Shown in pieces: positions 50,845 through 59,196 of a stretch of DNA of 64,000 bases. The stretch lies in NCBI RefSeq assembly GCF_001767295.1, contig NZ_CP014944.1:1054001-1118000 (forward strand), in the 5' to 3' direction. The notes beneath the pieces were generated by a model, which saw only the letters and a list, made by a program, of their open reading frames with translations, searched no databases and was not told where the DNA came from. The translations under genes and the position numbers were made by a program. The number at the start of each line of letters is the position of its first letter. Position 1 is the stretch's first letter. The stretch comes from Colwellia sp. PAMC 20917 (GTDB taxonomy: Bacteria; Pseudomonadota; Gammaproteobacteria; Enterobacterales; Alteromonadaceae).

Positions 50845-52533
50845 ATGCTTTTACATCTTAACATTCAAAACTTCGCCATTGTGCGCTCCCTAGATATAGA
50901 TTGGCGCAAAGGTATGACAACCATCACCGGAGAAACAGGTGCGGGTAAATCAATAGCTATTGATGCCTTAGGTTTATGTTTAGGCGATAGAGCGCTCACT
51001 AATGTTGTAAGACCAAATACTAAAAAAGCAGAGTTAGCCGCAACCTTTGATATAAACAAAAACATTTCCGCACAAAAATGGCTTAAAAAAAATGGCCTAT
51101 CCCTAACAGACGAACACGATGCTGAGTTAGATTGTGAATGTATTTTACGCCGAGTAATATCAGCTGAAGGACGCTCAAAGGCTTACATTAACGGTAGCCA
51201 AGTTCCGCTTGCCCAACTTAAAGATATCGCACAATTTTTAATAAGTATTCATGGCCAACACGATCACCAACTCATTGTTAAGCCGGCTCAACAGCGTAAA
51301 ATACTTGATGAGTATGCCGATCATCAGCACTTATTAGACGACGTTCAATATTACTATCAGCAATGGCGAAATCTCAATACAGAACTAAAACAGTTACAAG
51401 AAAGTAAAGAGCAACGCGAAGCAAAACTGCAGTTATTACAATACCAAGTGACCGAGCTAGACGAATTTTCACTACAAACGGGTGAGTTTCAAATTCTAGA
51501 AAGTGATTACAAACGTCATAGTAACGGTCAGTCATTATTGACCGGCACTTTGAAAGCATTGCAAACTTTATCTGAAAACGAAAATCACAATATTTCAGAC
51601 AGCCTAAGAAACAACTGCGAACAGTTGAATGATTTAGTTCATATGGATCCTAAGTTAGCAAATATTGCTAACACCTTGAGCGAAGCACTTATTCTTGTAG
51701 AAGATGCTAATGATGAATTAAAGCACTACTACGATAAGCTTGAACTCGATCCAGAAGCTTATCAAATGATTGAAGACCGCTACTCGCTCGCCATTCAACT
51801 TGCTAAGAAACATCAAGTGGCACCCGAGCATTTGCCAACGTTACACTTAGAGATAAAACAAGCCTTACATGTCATAAATTCAGACGGTTCAAGACTAGAT
51901 ACAGCATACGTAGACATTGAAAAGGCTAAAGTACATTACCTACAATCTGCTCAGGCGTTATCAACATCAAGAGTAAAGTCGGCTAAAAAACTCAGTAAAA
52001 AAATCACGCTGAGCATGAAAGAGCTCAATATGAACAACGGCATATTTGACGTATCAGTACAGCAAGTTAATGTTGAAGCTTTATCGCCGTTTGGCCTTGA
52101 TGAAATAAACTTTCTCATTAGCCTTAACCCAGGGCAAAAATTAGAAGCGATGAACAAAGTTGCTTCTGGTGGCGAATTATCACGCATTAGTTTAGCCATG
52201 CAGGTTATTTTGGCGGACAAGGTGATCACACCGACCTTAATATTTGATGAAGTTGATGTCGGTATTAGTGGCCCAACAGCGGCAATGGTCGGTAGCAAGC
52301 TACAAGAATTAGCACAAAACACCCAAGTTATCTGTGTAACACATCTACCACAGGTCGCTTGCAAAGGTCATCAACAGTTATTTGTCAGTAAATTAACCGA
52401 TGGCGAGTTTACAGAAACAAAAGTAACGGAACTAAGTGCTAATGGCAGAGTCCAAGAAATTGCTCGCTTATTAGCGGGGAATAAAATAACGGATAACAGC
52501 TTGGCTAATGCTCAAGAGTTACTTGCCGGTTAA
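50845..52533 (+). CDS. recN: DNA repair protein RecN
   Basis: 562 residues from ATG 50845, the point where RecN similarity begins (LLHLNIQNFAIVRSL); an upstream start would overlap the LexA box. SMC-like ATPase: Walker A GETGAGKS, long coiled coil (about 150-340), signature ASGGELSRISLAMQ and Walker B LIFDEVDVGISG. It acts in double-strand break repair and is among the most strongly SOS-induced genes, in line with the box in front. Confidence 0.96.
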   Translation: MLLHLNIQNFAIVRSLDIDWRKGMTTITGETGAGKSIAIDALGLCLGDRALTNVVRPNTKKAELAATFDINKNISAQKWLKKNGLSLTDEHDAELDCECILRRVISAEGRSKAYINGSQVPLAQLKDIAQFLISIHGQHDHQLIVKPAQQRKILDEYADHQHLLDDVQYYYQQWRNLNTELKQLQESKEQREAKLQLLQYQVTELDEFSLQTGEFQILESDYKRHSNGQSLLTGTLKALQTLSENENHNISDSLRNNCEQLNDLVHMDPKLANIANTLSEALILVEDANDELKHYYDKLELDPEAYQMIEDRYSLAIQLAKKHQVAPEHLPTLHLEIKQALHVINSDGSRLDTAYVDIEKAKVHYLQSAQALSTSRVKSAKKLSKKITLSMKELNMNNGIFDVSVQQVNVEALSPFGLDEINFLISLNPGQKLEAMNKVASGGELSRISLAMQVILADKVITPTLIFDEVDVGISGPTAAMVGSKLQELAQNTQVICVTHLPQVACKGHQQLFVSKLTDGEFTETKVTELSANGRVQEIARLLAGNKITDNSLANAQELLAG

Positions 52534-52667
52534 TAAATTAATTTTAGCGTTGAGTAAATAACCTGAGTTGAGGCACAAAGGTGCAAAATAAATTGAAAAT
52601 AGTTTTGTATCTCTTCGCGGGCTTAGTTATCATCCCCATTCGAACTTATTAGGATAAATGAAAAAAC

Positions 52668-53015
52668 ATGTTATTTCGCATTTTAGCCATTACTATTGCC
52701 CTATCTCTTTCTGCCTGCTCAAGCTGGGTCTATCGTTTTGACATTCCTCAGGGAAACTTTTTAGAACAAAAAGATATCGACAAGCTTCAAATTGGCATGA
52801 CTAAAGAACAAGTAAAATTTGTACTTGGTAGCCCTGTTGTTAACGATGCCTTTGGCAATGATACATTGCACTATGTTTACTTATTAAAATCAGGTCGAAG
52901 TGAAGAGTTTAACGTTAAGAAGAAATTTATCCTCTATTTTGATAATGAATTATTAGCCAGCGCAGAAGGTGACTTTGTCTTAGGTGACAACTTTTACGTT
53001 CCTATGGTTAACTAA
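52668..53015 (+). CDS. bamE: Outer membrane protein assembly factor BamE (SmpA)
   Basis: 115-residue lipoprotein. Lipobox LSAC at residues 14-17, then the SmpA/OmlA fold: DIPQGNFLEQKDIDKLQIGM, VLGSPVVNDAFGNDTLHYVY and LILYFD-like strands. Partner of BamABCD in inserting beta-barrel proteins. The best Shine-Dalgarno (AGGA at 52651) is 13 nt from this ATG and better placed for an out-of-frame ATG at 52658, a small oddity. Its terminator was split by the IS4 element. Confidence 0.93.
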   Translation: MLFRILAITIALSLSACSSWVYRFDIPQGNFLEQKDIDKLQIGMTKEQVKFVLGSPVVNDAFGNDTLHYVYLLKSGRSEEFNVKKKFILYFDNELLASAEGDFVLGDNFYVPMVN

Positions 53016-53042
53016 TAAATATTTTAGTCCCATAAAAAAACG

Positions 53043-53053
53043 GCCTTAATAGC
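53043..53053. repeat. Left copy of the 11-bp IS4 target-site duplication
   Basis: GCCTTAATAGC, identical to 54472-54482. Together with the flanks (CG before, CGTTTTTTT after) it restores the original terminator hairpin. Confidence 0.93.
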
Positions 53054-53105
53054 TAATGCCGATCAGTTAAGCAATTTATAGCTTGATTAATTTGCTAATG
53101 AGATC

Positions 53106-53139
53106 AAAATCCAGTGATTGATATCACTGGATTTTTTTT
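53106..53139 (+). terminator. Hairpin inside the IS left end, just before the transposase start
   Basis: 12-bp perfect stem (53107-53118 with 53123-53134; arm AAATCCAGTGAT), 4-nt loop, then an eight-T run that touches the ATG at 53140. It looks like a rho-independent terminator, and its 3' arm also contains the only Shine-Dalgarno-like GGA of the transposase. Confidence 0.85.
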
Positions 53140-54462
53140 ATGCAACTTTCTACCGCGCTTTCTTTAGTTAATTCAAATAACGTCACCGAGTTCCAAAACT
53201 TAGCAGAAATTTTGTCTCCAGAAATTATTAGTGCGGGACTAAAAGAACACGGAATATCTACCATTCGAAAGCGTAAGCTGCCTATGGAAAATATGGTGTG
53301 GGCTGTCATTGGCATGGCATTGTTTCGCAAGTTTCCAATGCGTCAAATGCTTAATCAGTTGGATATTATTTTACCCAGCGGTATCCCCTATGTTGCATCT
53401 AGTGCGGTCACGCAAGCGAGAAAAAAACTCGGTAGCAAAGTTATAGAAACAGTCTTTCAACAAACGCAACAACAATGGAACCATGATGCTAATCATGGTC
53501 AGTGGTGTGGTTTAAACCTTTTAGGTGTCGATGGTGTTGTGTGGCGAGTGCCCGATACCGATGAAAATAATGAAGAGTTTGCCAAAACAGGGACGCAACA
53601 TGGCAAAGCCAGTTACCCTCAAGTACGTATGGTGTGTCAGATGGAATTAACGAGCCATTTATTGACTAACAGTGTCTTTGATAGTGTTGAAGTTAACGAG
53701 ATGAATCTTGCGTTAGGGTTAATTGATAAAACACCTGATAATAGTTTAACGCTGTTCGACCGTGGATTTTATTCATTAGGCTTGTTACATCGCTGGCAAA
53801 GTACAGGTAACACAAGGCATTGGTTAATGCCACTCAAAAAAAATACACAATATGAAGTTATCAATAGTTTTGGAAGACAAGATAAATTAATCCAATTAAC
53901 CACAACACCTCAGTCACGAAAAAAGTTTCCAGAATTACCTAAAACGATGCAAGCACGGCTCATCACCAAAAAAGTGAAAGGAAAAGACCTTCAAATACTC
54001 ACTTCGATGACAGATCCTATGCGCTTTCCATCCGCTGATATTGTTGATTTATATGCCCACCGATGGGAAATTGAGTTGGGATTTAGGGAAATGAAACAGT
54101 CGCTATTGGACAATCGATTCACATTACGAAGTAATCAACCAGAGCTTATTAGGCAAGAGCTTTGGGGGATATTATTGGCTTATAATTTAATCCGTTATCA
54201 AATGGTATTAATGGCTAAATCGCTAGACGGTGTCCACCCCAATCAACTGAGTTTTAATGGCGCTTCAATGCATATTATTCACGAATTAACCCAGTTGTCA
54301 TTCTGCACGCCAGGTAACATTCCCAAATACACAATGAATATTACAAAGTCGGCTAAGCAATTCGTTTTACCCGGTAGGCGAGAACGGCAATATCCGAGAA
54401 TGTTGAAATGTTCAAAGAATAGGTACCCTGTTAAAAGTAAAAATGCCGTTCACCTTAAGTGA
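53140..54462 (+). CDS. IS4-family transposase
   Basis: 440 residues. The DDE triad is Asp131 (LGVDGVVW), Asp207 (LFDRGFYS) and Glu312, the last within the IS4 hallmark Y-(2)-R-(3)-E-(6)-K at Tyr305, Arg308, Glu312 and Lys319. The N-terminal domain (residues 1-110) and a basic C-terminus are present. No frameshift or stop, so it is likely active. Catalyses cut-and-paste transposition. Confidence 0.95.
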   Translation: MQLSTALSLVNSNNVTEFQNLAEILSPEIISAGLKEHGISTIRKRKLPMENMVWAVIGMALFRKFPMRQMLNQLDIILPSGIPYVASSAVTQARKKLGSKVIETVFQQTQQQWNHDANHGQWCGLNLLGVDGVVWRVPDTDENNEEFAKTGTQHGKASYPQVRMVCQMELTSHLLTNSVFDSVEVNEMNLALGLIDKTPDNSLTLFDRGFYSLGLLHRWQSTGNTRHWLMPLKKNTQYEVINSFGRQDKLIQLTTTPQSRKKFPELPKTMQARLITKKVKGKDLQILTSMTDPMRFPSADIVDLYAHRWEIELGFREMKQSLLDNRFTLRSNQPELIRQELWGILLAYNLIRYQMVLMAKSLDGVHPNQLSFNGASMHIIHELTQLSFCTPGNIPKYTMNITKSAKQFVLPGRRERQYPRMLKCSKNRYPVKSKNAVHLK

Positions 54463-54471
54463 ACGGCATTA

Positions 54472-54482
54472 GCCTTAATAGC
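54472..54482. repeat. Right copy of the 11-bp IS4 target-site duplication
   Basis: GCCTTAATAGC, the direct repeat of 53043-53053, followed by the right half (CGTTTTTTT) of the interrupted terminator. Confidence 0.93.
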
Positions 54483-54512
54483 CGTTTTTTTTACTTTAAA
54501 TTTTGCGAATTT

Positions 54513-54893
54513 TTAGCTGGCTTTATTTCGACGCGGGTCTACACGACCACCGGTAACTTTATCGGCACGTCCTTCATCTTTTGCTTTTTCAGCTCGGCGC
54601 TTTCTAACCTCTTTTGGGTCAGCAATTAAAGGTCGATATATTTCAATACGGTCTAAATCTCGTAAAGTATCCGTTAACTTAGCGGCTCGATTCCAAATAC
54701 CGACATTATTTACGGTTAAGTCTATTTCTTCAAAAACAGATAAAATGCCTGAAGCAATAATACCTTGCTCTAACAAGGTGCCTTCATCGACTAAAAGCGT
54801 TAATAACTCTTGTCTATCGGGTAGTCCATAAACAACTTCTATTTGTATTTTGCGTTGAGCAAGTTCTTGCTCTATCTCTATGCTATCAACCAT
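54513..54893 (-). CDS. ratB: RatB/RnfH-family ubiquitin-like protein
   Basis: 126 residues, RnfH family (beta-grasp, ubiquitin-like): KIQIEVVYGLPDRQELL, GIIASGILSVFEEIDLTVNNVGIWNRAAKLTDTLRDLDRIEIYRPL (abridged). The C-terminal KEVRKRRAEKAKDEGRA tail is basic. Function is unclear; it is encoded together with ratA in most gammaproteobacteria. Overlaps the ratA 3' end by 8 nt. Confidence 0.92.
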   Translation of the reverse strand: MVDSIEIEQELAQRKIQIEVVYGLPDRQELLTLLVDEGTLLEQGIIASGILSVFEEIDLTVNNVGIWNRAAKLTDTLRDLDRIEIYRPLIADPKEVRKRRAEKAKDEGRADKVTGGRVDPRRNKAS

Positions 54894-55326
54894 TAGAATG
54901 ATAAACCTCTTTAGCTCTTTGTGTAAAAGCTTGTACCATATTATTGGTCAAACTTGTAAAAACACGGCCAAATGCCAAATCGAATACTTTACTCGAAAAC
55001 TCATACTCTAAATGCAAACTAATCTTACAAGCTTCTTCAGATAATTCAGTTAGTTGCCAGTAACCCGTTAACTTTTTAAAAGGACCGTCAACTAAATCGA
55101 GTTGTACTTTATTATTACCAATCAAGGTATTCTTGGTGGTAAACCATTTTTTTAGAACCCCCTTCGAAACCATCAAAGCAGCGGTAACTTCATTACCTTG
55201 CTGAGAAATTATCTTACTGTCACCACAATTGGGAATAAATTGAGGATAAGCAACAATATCATTAATTAATTGATACATTTGGTCAACGCTATACATCACT
55301 AAAGCGCTGCGACTAATTACGGGCAT
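54886..55326 (-). CDS. ratA: RatA, START-domain ribosome association toxin / CoQ-binding-like protein
   Basis: 146 residues, polyketide cyclase/START fold: SALVMYSVDQMYQLINDIVAYPQFIPNCGDSKI (abridged) and the C-terminal amphipathic helix FTSLTNNMVQAFTQRAKEVY. In E. coli RatA was reported to block 70S formation; it is related to mitochondrial Coq10, so a quinone-related role is also possible. Divergent from smpB, a conserved arrangement. Confidence 0.92.
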   Translation of the reverse strand: MPVISRSALVMYSVDQMYQLINDIVAYPQFIPNCGDSKIISQQGNEVTAALMVSKGVLKKWFTTKNTLIGNNKVQLDLVDGPFKKLTGYWQLTELSEEACKISLHLEYEFSSKVFDLAFGRVFTSLTNNMVQAFTQRAKEVYHSNG

Positions 55327-55476
55327 TTATTTTCCTCAACTTTAAAGGGTAATGATAACAAAGCCGTGAGCAAAAGGCATTAAAGAGAAAAATTGAAATT
55401 AATCATTCAAATATCAATAATTCTCCGTATAATGTTTGCGATTGCTATTTTTGATGGCAAACAAAATGGAAATATA

Positions 55477-55959
55477 ATGGCACAGAAAAAAAAATCAAAC
55501 AGCAATACTATTGCGTTAAACAAAAAAGCTCGTCATAACTATTCTTTAACTGATAAGTTTGAAGGTGGGATGAGCCTGCAGGGTTGGGAAATTAAAAGTA
55601 TCCGTAGCGGAAAAGTTAATATTTCTGATTGTTATGTACACGTAAAAAACGGTGAAGCTTATTTATTGGGTGCTGAAATAATGCCGCTCAATGCTGCTTC
55701 TAGTCACGTAGTATGCGAACCTAATCGTGACCGCAAGTTACTGTTGAATCGACGCGAATTAGAGAAAATAACCGCTGCTGTAGAGCGTGATGGTTATTCA
55801 TTAATTGCCACGGCGATGTATTGGAAAGCAAATTGGGTCAAACTCGAATTTTATTTGGGTAAAGGTAAGAAAGACCATGATAAGCGTTCTGATATCAAAG
55901 ACAGAGAATGGGCTGTTGATAAAGGCCGATTAATGAAAAATAAGAATTTAGATCGATAA
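55477..55959 (+). CDS. smpB: SsrA-binding protein SmpB
   Basis: 160 residues from ATG 55477 (GGAA upstream); earlier in-frame starts lack a good site. OB-fold protein with [35 protein letters not shown] (abridged), [11 protein letters not shown], and the C-terminal [15 protein letters not shown] tail that enters the ribosome mRNA channel. It binds the tRNA-like domain of tmRNA, whose gene starts 94 nt downstream. Confidence 0.97.
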   Translation: MAQKKKSNSNTIALNKKARHNYSLTDKFEGGMSLQGWEIKSIRSGKVNISDCYVHVKNGEAYLLGAEIMPLNAASSHVVCEPNRDRKLLLNRRELEKITAAVERDGYSLIATAMYWKANWVKLEFYLGKGKKDHDKRSDIKDREWAVDKGRLMKNKNLDR

Positions 55960-56053
55960 CAAGTTAACAATTAACACGTTGTTTATTTAAAAGAAGCGCT
56001 GTACAATGCGCTTTATAGACTGAATAAGTTTATAATTAAGATGAAAAAACTTT

Positions 56054-56403
56054 GGGGCGGATCTAGGATTCGACAAGATTCATGAAACCCGAGGTGCATG
56101 CCCAGGGGCGGTTTGCCTGGTAAAAAGCCGCAAAACTATAATTGCAAACGACGATACGTTCGCACTAGCCGCTTAGGCTAGCCATCGCCTCAAAAATTCT
56201 CCTATTGTTTAGAGGATCGATGGTCACCCCAAATAGGATAGCGAGGGAAGCACGCTTAAGGCTGAACCGCGAAATAGTATTAAGCTCACCATGACGAAGC
56301 CTGTCGATTGGCGTCTAATTGGTTAAACAAATAATCGACTAAGCATGTAGTACCAAGGATGTAGGCTTTTTGGACGGGGGTTCGATTCCCCCCCGCTCCA
56401 CCA
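56054..56403 (+). ncRNA. ssrA: Transfer-messenger RNA (tmRNA)
   Basis: 350 nt. The 5' end GGGGCGGATCTAGGATTCGAC and 3' end GGGGGTTCGATTCCCCCC...CCA form the tRNA-Ala-like domain; the acceptor stem pairs GGGGCGG with CCGCTCC with a G-U wobble at position 3, as in E. coli. CCA is encoded. The tag frame at 56144-56176 starts at the GCA resume codon and reads ANDDTFALAA then TAG. With SmpB it rescues stalled ribosomes and tags nascent chains for proteolysis. The 3' end is also the integration site of the following island. Confidence 0.97.
56370..56403 (+). other. Probable island attachment site (attL) at the ssrA 3' end
   Basis: The T-arm and acceptor end of ssrA are the classic core target of tyrosine integrases. 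Host synteny stops exactly here and island genes follow. The matching direct repeat (attR) must lie beyond the right edge, so the limits are inferred. Confidence 0.6.
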
Positions 56404-56933
56404 CATATAGAACGACAGAAGACTAACTAAATCATAGTGTTACGACTACTTACAGACCGTAAAACGACTGCAAATAGATTAAAAAGAACACTTTTAGGAC
56501 ACTCGCCAATAAATACGTGGCTTGTAGAAAGATTTTAGTTAGTTTTCTGTAGTTATTTCTATACTGTTTTTTATCATTAGAACACTCCTAGAACACTTAA
56601 AACTCTCTTAATTCATCTTAAAATCATTTTATTATGAGTGTAGTATTCGACTCTATTCTTTAGTTTTAAATATCAAGCTTAATAATATTATCAAACAAGT
56701 AAATCAGTATCATTGAACATATTTACTTCAATAAAATATTTTGCTCTCGTTTTAAAATGTTAATTAATGCAGTTCCTACTTTCATCCAATACGTCATAGC
56801 TATATAACATGGCAATTAATGACAGGTAAAGTAAGTATGGAAATACTTACCAAACAATGTGGTACTTGTGTTTGATAATTACCTTTGGATAAATCTATAC
56901 TCTTGAAAAGTTGGTTGATTTATTTAAAATGAA
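56404..56933. other. 530-nt AT-rich left edge of the island with paired 20-bp repeats
   Basis: No gene and no clear terminator after ssrA are visible. Two related 20-bp sequences (56485-56504 and 56579-56598, listed separately) are the main structure. The right end holds the 3' untranslated part of folE. No integrase remnant was recognised. Confidence 0.6.
56485..56598. repeat. Two direct repeats AGAACACTYYTAGRACACTY, possible integrase arm sites
   Basis: Copies at 56485-56504 and 56579-56598 agree at 16 of 20 positions with 94-nt spacing. Inside each, a RGAACACT-like heptad recurs after 11 bp (exactly GAACACT twice in the second copy), one helical turn apart. Their place just inside attL fits arm-type binding sites of a tyrosine recombinase or excisionase. 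Confidence 0.5.
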
Positions 56934-57482
56934 TCATGATTTAACTAACGACAACATCTCTTGTCTCGCAGAGGCATCTTCTCTCATTTCCCCTAACATT
57001 ACTGATGTTGTCATTGACGAGTTTTGCTTCTGTACGCCGCGCATCATCATACATAAATGCTGTGCTTCAATAATGACACCTACACCAATAGACCCTGTTA
57101 TTTCCTGTATAGATAAAGCTATTTCTCTAGCTAAGTTTTCTTGAATTTGTAATCGCCTGGCATACATGTCAACGATCCGAGCAAATTTTGACAAACCTAA
57201 AACTTTACCACTTGGGATATATGCAATGTGACATTTACCTATAAAAGGAAGCATATGGTGTTCACACATCGAATATAATTCGATGTTTTTTACCACTACC
57301 ATTTCATCAGCATCAGATTCAAATAAAGCACCGTTTACGACTTCATCAATATTTTGATTATACCCTTGAGTTAAAAACTTCATAGCTTTTGCTGCGCGCT
57401 TAGGCGTATCTACTAGGCCATCTCTATTAATATCTTCGCCAATTTTCTCAAGAATCTCTCGATAGTTATTTTCTATAGTCAC
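56934..57482 (-). CDS. folE: GTP cyclohydrolase I (island copy)
   Basis: 182 residues, type IA FolE. Converts GTP to 7,8-dihydroneopterin triphosphate, the first precursor of preQ0. Zinc ligands Cys73, His76 ([10 protein letters not shown]) and Cys144 ([12 protein letters not shown]) are intact, as is the SSMTTS substrate segment. GTG start with AGGA eight nt upstream. It is shorter than the E. coli enzyme (222) at the N-terminus, as in other FolE proteins. Encoded last in a minus-strand group with two unknown genes and facing the ssrA end. In this setting it probably feeds queD and not folate synthesis. Confidence 0.93.
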   Translation of the reverse strand: MTIENNYREILEKIGEDINRDGLVDTPKRAAKAMKFLTQGYNQNIDEVVNGALFESDADEMVVVKNIELYSMCEHHMLPFIGKCHIAYIPSGKVLGLSKFARIVDMYARRLQIQENLAREIALSIQEITGSIGVGVIIEAQHLCMMMRGVQKQNSSMTTSVMLGEMREDASARQEMLSLVKS

Positions 57483-57502
57483 TTATTTATTCCTAGTTCA
57501 AA

Positions 57503-58477
57503 TTAATTGTTAAATTGAGATTCAACATACTTCCAAAGAGTAATATTTGGATCTTTTGTTTCTCTCCACACAGGGGAAGACAACCGTTTATCCATATAGA
57601 TTTCTAAAGCATTAAACATTTGAAAAACTTTTTTATCACCTTCAAAAGAGAAAAACTCAAAAAAATTATCTTCCAACATATCTAGGGTTTCAAAATCAAT
57701 AACCCCATTATTCAATGCCCATTGGATAGATGCAGCGGGGATAGTGTTCTTTCTAATACTAACAGGCATTATTGAATCAATACTTATGTTTAATTCTAAT
57801 GCATCACGTTTCTTATTCCTTAATACAAGTTCTTCTTTTTCTCTAAAAGACTCAACTAAATCTTCAAAGGCCTGTTCTCTTTGATTTTCAGACTCATTAG
57901 GAACTAACCTACAAAATTTTACAGCTTCAATTGCTCTATCATTACCATATAAAGTGAGCACTCTTTTCAAAAAATTTTTATTCAAAAAGAAGGTTTTACT
58001 TAAATAATTTAACATCCCAGTAAAGTTGCTAAATTCAAGGCCATCAAATTCAAATATTTCTTCAGGCAATACTTCTCTAACCGGTATACCGTCAATACAT
58101 AGATCCCACGCTTTAAAGTTGACTCTTTCTTTAGCAATAAGAAACATTTCCCAACCGCTTTTTTTGAAACCTTCAAACGCATTACCAGTAAAGTCTGATT
58201 CATTTAACTCTTTTTCTGTCCAATTTGAACCTATTGACAACTCTTTACTGCTGCGAATAATAATTTTATCTTTAATAGTTTGCTTTAGTTCTTCTAAAGA
58301 AGTCGCTAAGGGATGACATCCGTATGACTTGCATTCATCGCAAATAGGTATAGCAATTATATCTAGTCCGCCCTTTATTTCTGGGTCTTTGATTTCTACA
58401 TTTGTGTGAGAGTTTTCCCCACAGAACCAACATTTGAAGCGGCAATCAAACGGTGTATCAATTTCAAGTACATCCAT
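57503..58477 (-). CDS. Zinc-finger protein of unknown function in the dpd island
   Basis: 324 residues, not recognised beyond an N-terminal metal site: Cys12, Cys16, Cys19 (CRFKCWFCGENSH) and Cys46, Cys49, Cys54-His55 (CDECKSYGCH), best read as a treble-clef or zinc-ribbon. The remaining 270 residues are mainly helical and acidic-basic mixed with no membrane segment; a Glu/Arg-rich helix lies at about 205-235. Cys12-x3-Cys16-x2-Cys19 matches the radical-SAM spacing, but the protein lacks other QueE features. It lies 20 nt upstream of folE and 14 nt after the small gene, all three co-oriented. It may bind DNA or be an island regulator or effector; this is open. Confidence 0.75.
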   Translation of the reverse strand: MDVLEIDTPFDCRFKCWFCGENSHTNVEIKDPEIKGGLDIIAIPICDECKSYGCHPLATSLEELKQTIKDKIIIRSSKELSIGSNWTEKELNESDFTGNAFEGFKKSGWEMFLIAKERVNFKAWDLCIDGIPVREVLPEEIFEFDGLEFSNFTGMLNYLSKTFFLNKNFLKRVLTLYGNDRAIEAVKFCRLVPNESENQREQAFEDLVESFREKEELVLRNKKRDALELNISIDSIMPVSIRKNTIPAASIQWALNNGVIDFETLDMLEDNFFEFFSFEGDKKVFQMFNALEIYMDKRLSSPVWRETKDPNITLWKYVESQFNN

Positions 58478-58491
58478 GCTTAACTAATCCT

Positions 58492-58683
58492 TTAAATCAA
58501 GTTCATATATTCTTCAATTTTTTGTTCTGAAACTATATTAATCATTTCGCGAATACTGTTATGTTCAATTTCAATTCCAAGTGCTTCTTTTGCAATATTA
58601 ATAGCTTCTTCTTTACAACCATGATGATCACTTTGCAAAGTCAAAATAAGTTTAACCAATAATTTTTTCTGTTCAATTTCCAT
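58492..58683 (-). CDS. 63-residue protein of unknown function
   Basis: From ATG 58683, preceded by GGGGGG at good distance; a longer frame would run through the promoter. Short, helical, acidic protein (MEIEQKKLLVKLIL start, EEYMNLI end) with one His-His-Gly-Cys stretch. No family recognised. First gene of the minus-strand group, ending 14 nt before the zinc-finger gene, so probably co-expressed. Confidence 0.65.
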   Translation of the reverse strand: MEIEQKKLLVKLILTLQSDHHGCKEEAINIAKEALGIEIEHNSIREMINIVSEQKIEEYMNLI

Positions 58684-58830
58684 GATGTCCCCCCACTGAA
58701 TTAATTTCAATTTCGATATTGTTGACACTATAACAATCCATCGGAATTTAACAATCAATAGTAGTGGCTGGAGACTTAATTCTAGTGTACAATGCTGTTT
58801 TTATTAACAGTGACCTGAACTAGAAAAACT
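58684..58830. promoter_or_regulatory. Divergent island promoter region with inverted repeat
   Basis: 147 nt between the minus group and queD. ATTGTT-N8-AACAAT (58718-58737) is an inverted repeat. It overlaps a possible minus-strand promoter (TTGTTA at 58749-58754, 16-nt spacer, TATAGT at 58727-58732) and a TTGACA (58722-58727) on the plus strand with a poor -10. A single regulator could control both arms; this is inference from base patterns only. Confidence 0.4.
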
Positions 58831-59193
58831 ATGCATACAGCCATATATAAGGACTTTACGTTCGAAGCAGCACATAAATTACCTAATGTTCCAAATGGAC
58901 ATAAATGTGGGAGACTTCATGGACACTCATATAGAGTGAGAATTCATTTAGAAGGAACTGTAAATAAAGATTCCGGTTGGTTCATAGACTTTTCTGATGT
59001 AAAAACAATTTTCAAACCTATTTATAACCAGTTAGATCATAATTACCTAAATGACATCGAAGGGTTAGAAAACCCTACAGCCGAAGTTATTTCAAAATGG
59101 ATATGGGAACAATTAAAACCAATATTACCAGAGCTCTCTGCCATTGAACTAATGGAAACATGTACATGTGGTGTCGTTTACAAAGGTAACTAA
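58831..59193 (+). CDS. queD: 6-carboxy-5,6,7,8-tetrahydropterin synthase
   Basis: 120 residues, PTPS/QueD family, second step of preQ0 synthesis. Zinc ligands His15 (FEAAH), His30 and His32 (RLHGHSY), catalytic Cys26 in KCGRLHGH, the ENPTAE motif and the C-terminal Glu in METCTCG are present. ATG start. First gene of the plus-strand island operon; the next gene begins 3 nt after its stop. Confidence 0.95.
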   Translation: MHTAIYKDFTFEAAHKLPNVPNGHKCGRLHGHSYRVRIHLEGTVNKDSGWFIDFSDVKTIFKPIYNQLDHNYLNDIEGLENPTAEVISKWIWEQLKPILPELSAIELMETCTCGVVYKGN

Positions 59194-59196
59194 TTT

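Larger units (their letters stand above)
53054..54471 (+). mobile_element. Complete IS4-family insertion sequence
   Basis: 1418 bp. The left end TAATGCCGATCAGTTAAG and the inverted right end TAATGCCGTTCACTTAAG agree at 16 of 18 positions and are IS4-type termini. The element holds one intact transposase gene, has an exact 11-bp target duplication, as expected for IS4, and carries a strong hairpin inside its left end. All parts are intact, suggesting recent insertion. Confidence 0.95.

Noticed and set aside
57503-58477. Possible QueE (radical SAM) because of C-x3-C-x2-C at residues 12-19
   Set aside because: Length 324 and the second CxxC pair fit a zinc finger; no GGEP-like or other radical-SAM motifs follow. 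Called zinc-finger protein instead.
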